Below are positions 1 through 5,126 of a DNA stretch of 10,863 nt, piece after piece. The stretch lies in NCBI GenBank assembly GCA_964354625.1, contig CAYHAK010000051.1:1-10863 (forward strand). Direction: 5' to 3'. Source of the DNA: DATKKK01 sp964354625. Lineage in GTDB: Archaea; Thermoproteota; Bathyarchaeia; Bathyarchaeales; Bathycorpusculaceae. How positions within the stretch are numbered: position 1 is the stretch's first letter; every line of letters begins with the position of its first letter. The notes under the pieces are model-generated. The model was not told the DNA's origin and ran no database searches. It saw only the letters and a list, made by a program, of their open reading frames with translations. The translations under genes were made by a program, and so were the position numbers.

Positions 1-1627
1 CTGAATTGTTGTCTACGTCTGTACATTCGCTCCAGTAGTTGCCACCAGAAGGATAGCCGTTGTCCCATGTGTTGTTGTAGTTGGGCGTGACGACATCGGC
101 TTGAACTGTGTTGTTGACGAAGTTGTTGTGGTAGATATTGTTCCCAGCTGACTCTGGCGAGTAGATTCCATACGCGCTGTTCCTTATCATGTTGTTTCTT
201 ATTATTGCATCCTTCACCCCACCTAAGGAAAAGCCACACCAAGTGAAGCTGATGTCGTTGTCCACGAATTCAAAAATGCCGGTCATAGCAACTGCATTGT
301 CATATACGTGTATGCCAAACCCTCCAGACCTTTCAGAGCAAGATATTCCATTACGACTGCCGTTGCTTGCAATAATATTGTTGTTCACAGAAAAGTCCCC
401 CATCCTGAACAGCGAATAGCCGTACATTTCGTAGCCGAAAGGTTGAAGGTTCCAGAAGGTCATTACATCAGCCCAGTTGCTGTAGATCACGTTTCTGCAG
501 AATTCAACGTTGCCCATTGTACATGACGAGTTTTCATCCAAGTAGGATCCGAATCTCCCGAAACCTGAAAGCCATATGATACTGTGAAGGATATTGTCGC
601 TTACAAGGACACTGCCCATCGAAAATGAAGAATTGCCATACATATTGGTGCCGAAATCGGTAAATTGGCTAAAACCTATCGCGTCTTTGGTGCTGTTGAC
701 TATGTTTCTGCAAAACTCGATGTTGTTCATTGTGAAGGAAGAATTGCCATACAACCCGGATCCAAAGAGTCGGATATCCCAAGGTGCTATTCCATAGTCG
801 TCGCTGTTTACAGTGTTGTCGTTTACTAAGATGCTACCCATAGTGAAGCGGGAATCAGCGTGCATTGCTTCGCCAAGAGCCACAATTTGGTGGAGGTATA
901 TCCCCTGTTGACTGGAATTAACGGTGTTGCCTATGATTTCTATGTTGCCTGCTGAGAAAGCAGTGTTGTTGAACATGTCGTTTCCTATGTATTTAAATCT
1001 ATTAACGTCAATTCCTTTGCCGCTGCTTTTGATGACATTGTTGGCTACACGAAGGTCTCCAATAGCAACCGACGAATTTCCATACATCACGTTTCCGATG
1101 CTGTTTATATCGACAAAGATGCCATCTGAGTTAGAGCTGATTTTGTTATTGTTCAGAATTATGTTTCCAATGGTGATTGACAAATCAGTCACATCAATGG
1201 CAATGTTTTGCATAACAAGATGGATACCGTAAGAACAATTCGTTATGTCAAAGCCTTCTACAGCAACCCCATATACAAAATCGTCATAGATTGTTAGATC
1301 TATGCCTATTCCGCCGAGTCCATTTATGACCGGTTTCGATTCACCCCTCAACGTTACGCTTTTGTTTACAACAACGTTTTCCATATACGTCCCCGAAAAG
1401 ACGTCCACAGTATCGCCGTAAGAAGCGTGTTCAAGTCCGCTCGTTATGTTCTGATAAGGATGCGAAACAGTTCCATCCCAAGGACCAGAAACATTATCAT
1501 CATCAACATAGACTGTAGCTCCCGCCGCCTCTACGTTAACGCCCACTTTGAAGAATGCTGATCCAACTGCTCCTAGAAACAGAGCCACAATTCCCACAAC
1601 CAAGATTTTCCTAAGCAAACCCTTCAT
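1..1627 (-). CDS. Secreted parallel beta-helix repeat protein (C-terminus cut off by window edge)
   Basis: An uninterrupted frame of 542 codons runs off the left edge, so the C-terminus is missing. Residues 1-24 form a basic start plus hydrophobic segment (KILVVGIVALFLGAVGSA), a likely signal peptide or anchor, with a possible cleavage site near VEAA (32-35). Residues 38-110 resemble the N-terminal cap of archaeal NosD/PbH1 surface proteins (VYVDDD, GDTVDVFSGTY, VTLRGES, INGLGGIG). Residues 134-464 hold about nine 36-37-residue repeats, each with a G-I start, a M-Y-G-N-S-S-F-x-M-G core and an N-x-I/V-x-S end. Residues 465-530 return to classical Asn-rich coils (RNNMIRNSAYGIYS, NNIYHNN), then GYPSGGNYWSE, usual near the end of such domains. 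Inferred role: extracellular or cell-surface protein, perhaps sugar-binding or structural; no enzyme motif is visible. The start is uncertain: ATG at 1627, or GTG at 1633 or 1639, all after an in-frame stop at 1643-1645. GC looks lower than in neighbouring genes. Confidence 0.9.
   Translation of the reverse strand, partial: MKGLLRKILVVGIVALFLGAVGSAFFKVGVNVEAAGATVYVDDDNVSGPWDGTVSHPYQNITSGLEHASYGDTVDVFSGTYMENVVVNKSVTLRGESKPVINGLGGIGIDLTIYDDFVYGVAVEGFDITNCSYGIHLVMQNIAIDVTDLSITIGNIILNNNKISSNSDGIFVDINSIGNVMYGNSSVAIGDLRVANNVIKSSGKGIDVNRFKYIGNDMFNNTAFSAGNIEIIGNTVNSSQQGIYLHQIVALGEAMHADSRFTMGSILVNDNTVNSDDYGIAPWDIRLFGSGLYGNSSFTMNNIEFCRNIVNSTKDAIGFSQFTDFGTNMYGNSSFSMGSVLVSDNILHSIIWLSGFGRFGSYLDENSSCTMGNVEFCRNVIYSNWADVMTFWNLQPFGYEMYGYSLFRMGDFSVNNNIIASNGSRNGISCSERSGGFGIHVYDNAVAMTGIFEFVDNDISFTWCGFSLGGVKDAIIRNNMIRNSAYGIYSPESAGNNIYHNNFVNNTVQADVVTPNYNNTWDNGYPSGGNYWSECTDVDNNS
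236..1228 (-). repeat. Tandem 111-bp (37-residue) repeats inside the beta-helix gene
   Basis: Successive units begin near residues 134, 169, 205, 242, 279, 316, 353, 387 and 427 of the protein. Units starting at 205, 242, 279 and 316 are each exactly 37 residues; that at 169 is 36, and the outer ones vary. The nucleotide register is visible on the + strand: gaagaattgccata occurs at 627 and again at 738 (111 bp apart), and a related gaatttccata lies at 1074, 333 bp (3 x 111) from gaattgccata at 741. Most units are diverged at DNA level, so these are old duplications, with the units at 279 and 316 the most alike. Thirty-seven residues is about two beta-helix turns, so each unit is probably a double coil. 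Confidence 0.85.
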
Positions 1628-1645
1628 TTTCACATTCACAACCTA

Positions 1646-1658
1646 ATTGGAATCCAAT
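1646..1658. promoter_or_regulatory. Small palindrome before the beta-helix gene (possible operator)
   Basis: ATTGGA and TCCAAT form a perfect inverted repeat around a single central base. It lies between the candidate TATA boxes and the start of the beta-helix gene, a usual place for an archaeal repressor site. A 13-bp palindrome can arise by chance, and no regulator is encoded nearby, so the role is only suggested. Confidence 0.25.
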
Positions 1659-1673
1659 CATTAGTGTCCAAAG

Positions 1674-1710
1674 CCTTATAACGCTTCTCACAAAAACTCT
1701 GATAAAAAGC
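1674..1710 (-). promoter_or_regulatory. Candidate TATA elements for the beta-helix gene
   Basis: On the minus strand two TATA-like stretches precede the gene: GTTATAAGG (about 1674-1682) and GCTTTTTATC (1701-1710). The first would place transcription start near 1650-1655, giving a leader of about 25 bases before ATG 1627. The second would start near 1680 with a leader of about 50 bases. Neither is a perfect consensus match. Confidence 0.35.
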
Positions 1711-1801
1711 TGAAGCTCAATCAGGGTAGAGCCAAATACTTTACCGGTAAACTTGTGTTCAATTCTTAGCCCCCACGCACGTCCCCACATGATATCCTAA
1801 A

Positions 1802-1830
1802 TTGAGTTTATTTAGCTGAAATAAGCTCAA
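1802..1830. repeat. 12-bp inverted repeat (hairpin) downstream of tRNA-Leu
   Basis: The arms TTGAGTTTATTT and AAATAAGCTCAA pair over 12 positions around a 5-base loop (AGCTG). The only non-Watson-Crick position is T1807-G1825, a G-U pair in plus-strand RNA but a C-A mismatch in minus-strand RNA. It begins 20 bp beyond the tRNA 3' end. It could shape the end or processing of the tRNA transcript. Archaeal termination usually depends on T-runs rather than hairpins, and only a weak TTTT (1843-1840, minus strand) is present, so I do not call it a terminator. Confidence 0.5.
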
Positions 1831-1849
1831 ATTGTGGCTAAAATTCAGG

Positions 1850-1934
1850 TGCGGGGGGTGGGATTTGAACCCACGAACCCCTGCGGGATAGGCTCCTGAA
1901 GCCTACGCCTTTGACCAGGCTTGGCGACCCCCGC
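1850..1934 (-). tRNA. tRNA-Leu (anticodon CAG)
   Basis: Read on the minus strand this is a full class II cloverleaf. The acceptor stem GCGGGGG/CCCCCGC has 7 perfect pairs. The D-arm stem is GCC/GGC with a GG in the loop. The anticodon stem TAGGC/GCCTA closes the loop TTCAGGA, so the anticodon is CAG, decoding CUG. The variable arm is 14 bases with a CCC/GGG stem, as leucine tRNAs have. The T-arm is GTGGG-TTCAAAT-CCCAC. Discriminator base 73 is A (position 1850), the known leucine identity base. No intron is present. The following bases are CCT, so CCA is not encoded and must be added by the nucleotidyltransferase. It is transcribed away from rps30e. Confidence 0.96.
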
Positions 1935-1956
1935 ACCTACACAGTGCTATGCGGAA

Positions 1957-1967
1957 ATGTTTAAGAG
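1957..1967. promoter_or_regulatory. Shared TATA-like box for divergent tRNA-Leu and rps30e
   Basis: ATGTTTAAGAG on the plus strand reads CTCTTAAACAT on the minus strand, so it resembles an archaeal TATA box in both directions. Its centre is about 28 bp from the tRNA 5' end (1934), which puts the tRNA transcription start almost at the mature end. In the other direction, transcription would start near 1988, about 16 bases before the rps30e ATG. On the plus strand a purine-rich GGAAA just upstream fits a BRE element. No better TATA candidate is seen for either gene. Confidence 0.6.
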
Positions 1968-1992
1968 TTACTGTCTAGTCATGCATAATAAC

Positions 1993-1996
1993 GGTG
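1993..1996 (+). promoter_or_regulatory. Shine-Dalgarno-like GGTG of rps30e
   Basis: GGTG matches part of the archaeal ribosome-binding consensus GGAGGTGATC and lies 7 bases before the ATG at 2004. It supports that ATG rather than the GTG that happens to sit inside this motif in another frame. Confidence 0.55.
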
Positions 1997-2003
1997 CAAT
2001 CGA

Positions 2004-2165
2004 ATGCCGACTCACGGTTCATTGTCGAAGGCTGGGAAAGTCAGATCGCAGACGCCGAAGATAGAAGCACAGGTAAGGAAAAGCCCGCATCCGAGCTTCA
2101 GAAACAAGCGCAACTACGAAAAGCGCGTTGTGATGCAGAGGAAGCCAGGCCAAAACTGGGTCTAG
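2004..2165 (+). CDS. rps30e: 30S ribosomal protein eS30 (S30e)
   Basis: This 53-residue, very basic protein is a structural component of the small ribosomal subunit. Its start, MPTHGSLSKAGKVRSQTPKI, is the hallmark of archaeal/eukaryotic eS30 (H-G-S-L, A-G-K-V-R-x-Q-T-P-K). The middle has the expected R-N-K-R-N-Y-E-K-R-V-V segment, and the C-terminus QRKPGQNWV is of the archaeal type. Length fits archaeal family members, which are around 50-60 residues. The ATG has a GGTG 7 bases upstream and a TATA-like box at 1957-1967. It is divergent from tRNA-Leu and 50 bp upstream of the amidohydrolase gene, which seems to have its own promoter. A 62-codon GTG-start frame overlaps it in another phase (1994-2182) and could mask it in automated annotation. 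I identify it from remembered family sequence, not from a search. Confidence 0.93.
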   Translation: MPTHGSLSKAGKVRSQTPKIEAQVRKSPHPSFRNKRNYEKRVVMQRKPGQNWV

Positions 2166-2183
2166 GAACGCAACAGCTCTAAG

Positions 2184-2193
2184 ACTTTTATTT
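2184..2193 (+). promoter_or_regulatory. TATA-like box for the amidohydrolase gene (leaderless-type start)
   Basis: ACTTTTATTT lies with its centre about 27 bp before the ATG at 2216. Transcription would therefore begin at or next to the start codon. No ribosome-binding motif is present between 2196 and 2215, which agrees with a leaderless mRNA. Confidence 0.5.
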
Positions 2194-2215
2194 CCTCTTT
2201 CGCTTAGTAGACTTC

Positions 2216-3796
2216 ATGTCAGGTATATCACTGGCCATCGTCAATGCCAATGTCGTCACTCTGAACCCAAAGCAGCCCAAGGCTGAAGCCATTCTTGTCG
2301 TCGGGGGAAAGATTGCCGCAGTAGGCTCGAACAGCGAGATCAGGAGTAAGGCGAACTGCGACACAAGAACTGTTGATGTGAAAGGCAAGACTGTGGTTCC
2401 GGGCCTTGTGGATTGCCACGTGCACATGACGGGCTTTGGTCACTCGTTGCGGGAAGTTGACTTGAGAGACGCGGATTCAATAGGCGAGTTCAAGCGGCGA
2501 ATCCGCAGATTCGCCGAAGAGCATCCAGACAAGGGCTGGATTCTTGGTGGGCGATGGGATCAGGAACGGTTCGCCGAGAGACGCTATCCCACGCGGTGGG
2601 ACGTGGACGAAGCTGCGAAGGACGTGCCTGTTTGCGTGATGCGCGTGTGCGGCCACATAGGCGTGGCCAACACAAAAGCTCTCCAGTTGGCAGGCATAGC
2701 CAAAGACACGCGCATAGAAGCCGGCAGCGTGGATCTGGACAAGGCCACAGGCGAGCCGAACGGGATTCTTCGTGAAAACGCCTTGGAGCCAGTCTGGAGA
2801 ATCGTGCAGAAACGGGCAGGCAATGAGCTTGAGGAGTCCTGCCTTGTGGCGTGCCACAAGGCAGTTGAGGCTGGGCTCACGTGTGTGCACTGGATGGTGA
2901 CTTCAGCTGCCGAGATCAAGAGCATTCAGAGGCTTAACGCTAAGGGAGAAATCCCGCTCAGGATCCGCTTGGGCGTCGACGTGGGACTTATGGACAAGTG
3001 GGCTAGTCTCGGTTTGCTCTCAAGCAGCGGTGACGACATTGTGAAGTTCGGCTTCGTGAAGATTCTGGCTGACGGCTCACTGGGTGCAAGGACAGCCGCG
3101 TTGGAGGAGCCCTACACGGACAAACCTGACACGCGAGGCATGATGCTGTACACGCAGAAGGAGCTGAACAAGCTCGTTCGAAAAGCGCACGCTGCCGGCC
3201 TGCAGCTAGCAGTTCATGCAATTGGGGACCGAGGCATAGAAAGCGTCCTCAAGGCCTACGAGAAGGCACTGGAAGAAATCCCGCGCAGAGACCACCGGCA
3301 CAGGATCGAGCATTGTTCAGTCTTGAACCCTAAGCTGATCAGACGCATGAAACACTCAAGCCTTATGGCATCGGTGCAGCCGCATTTCATCGTTTCTGAC
3401 TTCTGGGCTGAGAACCGAGTGGGGAAGGCCAGAGCGCGCTCGATGTTTCCATTCAAGACACTCATGCGCGAAGACGTGGTCGTTGCCTCAGGCTCCGATT
3501 GCCCTGTCGAAAACATTAGTCCAATCCTAGGCATCTGGGCAGCTGCGGCTAGAAAAAGCATCCCAGAAGAGAGCCTAACTGTCGAAGAAGCACTGACAAG
3601 CTACACTGCAAACGCGGCCTACGCGTCCTTCGACGAAGACAAGCGCGGAACGGTTGAGATTGGGAAGCTTGCAGATTTCACCGTTCTGTCTGACGACTTG
3701 TTCAACATGCCGCCTGACAAGATCAAGGACGTGGCCGTGGAGATGACCATCGTAGATGGGAAAATCGTGTATGCTAGGAAGCCTTTTCACCCTTAG
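2216..3796 (+). CDS. YtcJ-like metal-dependent amidohydrolase
   Basis: A 526-residue cytoplasmic hydrolase of the amidohydrolase superfamily (Amidohydro_3, YtcJ-like), full length for that family. The N-terminal small beta domain (1-60, ILVVGGKIAAVG, GKTVVPGLVDCHVH) leads into a TIM barrel. Metal and active-site candidates are all present: H68 and H70 (HVH), K282 in VKILADGSLGAR (a YtcJ signature), H334 in LAVHAIGDRG, H366 in HRIEHCSV and D428 in SGSDCPVE. The C-terminal part (475-526, RGTVEIGKLADFTVL, VEMTIVDGKIVYA) returns to the composite beta domain. Relatives act on C-N bonds of cyclic amides, N-acyl or formamide-type substrates, but most are uncharacterised, so the substrate cannot be named. 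The start has a TATA box 27 bp upstream and no Shine-Dalgarno. The last 23 bp overlap the end of the convergent transporter gene. A link in substrate with that transporter is possible but unproven. Confidence 0.92.
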   Translation: MSGISLAIVNANVVTLNPKQPKAEAILVVGGKIAAVGSNSEIRSKANCDTRTVDVKGKTVVPGLVDCHVHMTGFGHSLREVDLRDADSIGEFKRRIRRFAEEHPDKGWILGGRWDQERFAERRYPTRWDVDEAAKDVPVCVMRVCGHIGVANTKALQLAGIAKDTRIEAGSVDLDKATGEPNGILRENALEPVWRIVQKRAGNELEESCLVACHKAVEAGLTCVHWMVTSAAEIKSIQRLNAKGEIPLRIRLGVDVGLMDKWASLGLLSSSGDDIVKFGFVKILADGSLGARTAALEEPYTDKPDTRGMMLYTQKELNKLVRKAHAAGLQLAVHAIGDRGIESVLKAYEKALEEIPRRDHRHRIEHCSVLNPKLIRRMKHSSLMASVQPHFIVSDFWAENRVGKARARSMFPFKTLMREDVVVASGSDCPVENISPILGIWAAAARKSIPEESLTVEEALTSYTANAAYASFDEDKRGTVEIGKLADFTVLSDDLFNMPPDKIKDVAVEMTIVDGKIVYARKPFHP

Positions 3797-5045
3797 CCCT
3801 TGCTCTTTCGGCATTTCTGAAAAAGTAGAAGTAGATCGAACTCGCCACAAAATACGTCACCGTCGTGAACAGGAAGGGCGTGATGAAGTCGCTTCCAGTC
3901 ATCATTATGCCCGAAACTGAGGCCGTGGCTGCTCTCGGAATGTTGTCAGCCATAACCATAAGGCCATTCGTGGTGGCCCGCTCGTTCTCTGTCACAAGCT
4001 CCATCTGCAGCGTCGAACCTATCGGTCCTGCCATGTTCATCAACGAAGTGCGTGCGACAAAGGCCGCCCCGGCCATAGTCAAGTTCGGTGAGAGGGTTGT
4101 CAGCATTATGAAGGGCATCGACAGATACTCGCACAAGGCCACACTCTTGGCTTTGCCTAACCTCTTCGACAATGCGGGTGCAGTCAGTGTGCCGACGCCC
4201 AGCGTAACGTTGCTCAACGCAGACATGAGACCCACCTGATCAGGGGTCGCAAGGAACCTTTTCTTGAAGAACACGGGGAACAGAGGCACTATGAAGCCGG
4301 CGCCGAAACCTATGATTGCAGTCGGAATCATGAACTTGACGATTGTACGTGGACTCCTCACGTTGCGCAGACTCAAAAGATCAGTCGCTTTCTGTCTTTG
4401 CACCCTCTGTTTTTCCCTTATGAGCAAAATAGGAAGGGCTGCCGTCAACATTAGCGTGATGGATATCGCCAAGGCTATGCGGTAGCCATAGGCGGAGCCC
4501 TCTATCCCCGTAGGCAAACCCACTTGGCTATTGAACAAATCTGGCAACACTCCTCCGACATAGTTGCCAACCACGCCAATGATCAGCATAAAGGCCCAGT
4601 TGGTGCTGAACAGGTACGTCCGCTCCTCTGGTCTGCTGTTCTCAAACATGAACGGTGCTCCCGCGACCCAAGACACGGTGCCGACCAAGCCTGAGAAAAG
4701 GCTCGATGCCAGCAATGCGGAAGGCTGCAGAACCACGATTTGTGGAATGCTGATGAAGTTTGCCGAGAGGCCGATCAAGAGAGCCTTCTTTGGACCTATC
4801 CGCTCGCAGAGCAGGCCCGCCGGCAACGCTATGAGACCTGTTGCTATTGCGCCTGCGGTGAACACGTTGCCTATAAAGTCCATCTTGAACCCCACTTCAG
4901 GCAAGTTCAAGTACAGATAGAACAGTACACTCCAGATTCCGGAACCAAGCCCCTGCAGTAACGTTGCCAGCAGATAAAGCCTGGCGTTGCGGCTAAGCAT
5001 ACGCACGGCCTGAGCGTAGCTTCGGAATCTTGAGGTGATTGTCAA
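3774..5045 (-). CDS. Major facilitator superfamily (MFS) transporter
   Basis: A 423-residue integral membrane protein with about twelve hydrophobic segments, roughly 22-48, 57-80, 86-105, 111-130, 146-168, 187-208, 236-258, 268-290, 297-317, 322-345, 357-381 and 387-409. A basic linker (209-235, REKQRVQRQK) divides the two six-helix halves. MFS motif A is seen in the loop after helix 2 (GLLCERIGPKKALL, 77-90), with a weaker copy after helix 8 (LSKRLGKAKSVAL). This marks a secondary carrier, but the substrate is not readable; drug, sugar and organic-acid carriers share these features. The start is TTG, supported by GGGGAGG just upstream; the first in-frame ATG (residue 16) would still keep all helices. 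It is divergent from elp3 and convergent with the amidohydrolase, with 23 bp of 3' overlap. Confidence 0.92.
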   Translation of the reverse strand: MTITSRFRSYAQAVRMLSRNARLYLLATLLQGLGSGIWSVLFYLYLNLPEVGFKMDFIGNVFTAGAIATGLIALPAGLLCERIGPKKALLIGLSANFISIPQIVVLQPSALLASSLFSGLVGTVSWVAGAPFMFENSRPEERTYLFSTNWAFMLIIGVVGNYVGGVLPDLFNSQVGLPTGIEGSAYGYRIALAISITLMLTAALPILLIREKQRVQRQKATDLLSLRNVRSPRTIVKFMIPTAIIGFGAGFIVPLFPVFFKKRFLATPDQVGLMSALSNVTLGVGTLTAPALSKRLGKAKSVALCEYLSMPFIMLTTLSPNLTMAGAAFVARTSLMNMAGPIGSTLQMELVTENERATTNGLMVMADNIPRAATASVSGIMMTGSDFITPFLFTTVTYFVASSIYFYFFRNAERARAKGEKAS

Positions 5046-5049
5046 AGCT

Positions 5050-5056
5050 CCTCCCC
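5050..5056 (-). promoter_or_regulatory. Shine-Dalgarno of the MFS gene, supporting a TTG start
   Basis: The minus strand reads GGGGAGG, then AGCT, then TTG. This strong anti-16S match, 4 bases from the TTG at 5045, is the main reason for choosing that start. Spacing is at the short end of normal. Confidence 0.6.
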
Positions 5057-5061
5057 GACAA

Positions 5062-5110
5062 TGAGAACCGGAAGCATACTAGTTCTGGAGATAAAAACCT
5101 TCTGAGAACC
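5062..5110. promoter_or_regulatory. Divergent MFS/elp3 promoter with paired TGAGAACC motifs
   Basis: The 81-bp gap between the two starts holds one AT-rich core, AGATAAAAACC (about 5089-5099). On the plus strand it would start transcription near 5120, about 7 bases before the elp3 ATG, which has no Shine-Dalgarno. On the minus strand it reads GGTTTTTATCT and would start transcription near 5068, giving a leader of about 22 bases carrying the GGGGAGG. TGAGAACC occurs at 5062-5069 and again at 5103-5110, exactly 41 bp apart (about four helical turns), flanking the core. They could be operator half-sites, but two 8-bp copies may be chance. Confidence 0.4.
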
Positions 5111-5126
5111 AGCAGAACTTATTTTT

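Noticed and set aside
236..1228. Regular 111-bp spacing considered as a CRISPR-like or satellite array
   Set aside because: The repeats are coding, in frame, degenerate at DNA level and explained by the beta-helix protein; there are no identical repeats with unique spacers.
189..1232. Several plus-strand frames of 67-102 residues across the left region
   Set aside because: All are antisense to the continuous 542-codon beta-helix frame, whose repeats and signal peptide show it is the real one.
1611..1790. 59-residue minus-strand frame (starts MWGRAWGLRI) overlapping the beginning of the beta-helix gene
   Set aside because: It covers the AT-rich promoter region, has no Shine-Dalgarno and no recognisable motif, and runs into another coding frame. 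Probably chance.
1994..2182. 62-codon plus-strand frame with a GTG start
   Set aside because: It overlaps the eS30 gene almost completely in another phase, resembles no family, and its GTG lies inside the eS30 Shine-Dalgarno region. The eS30 reading explains the DNA.
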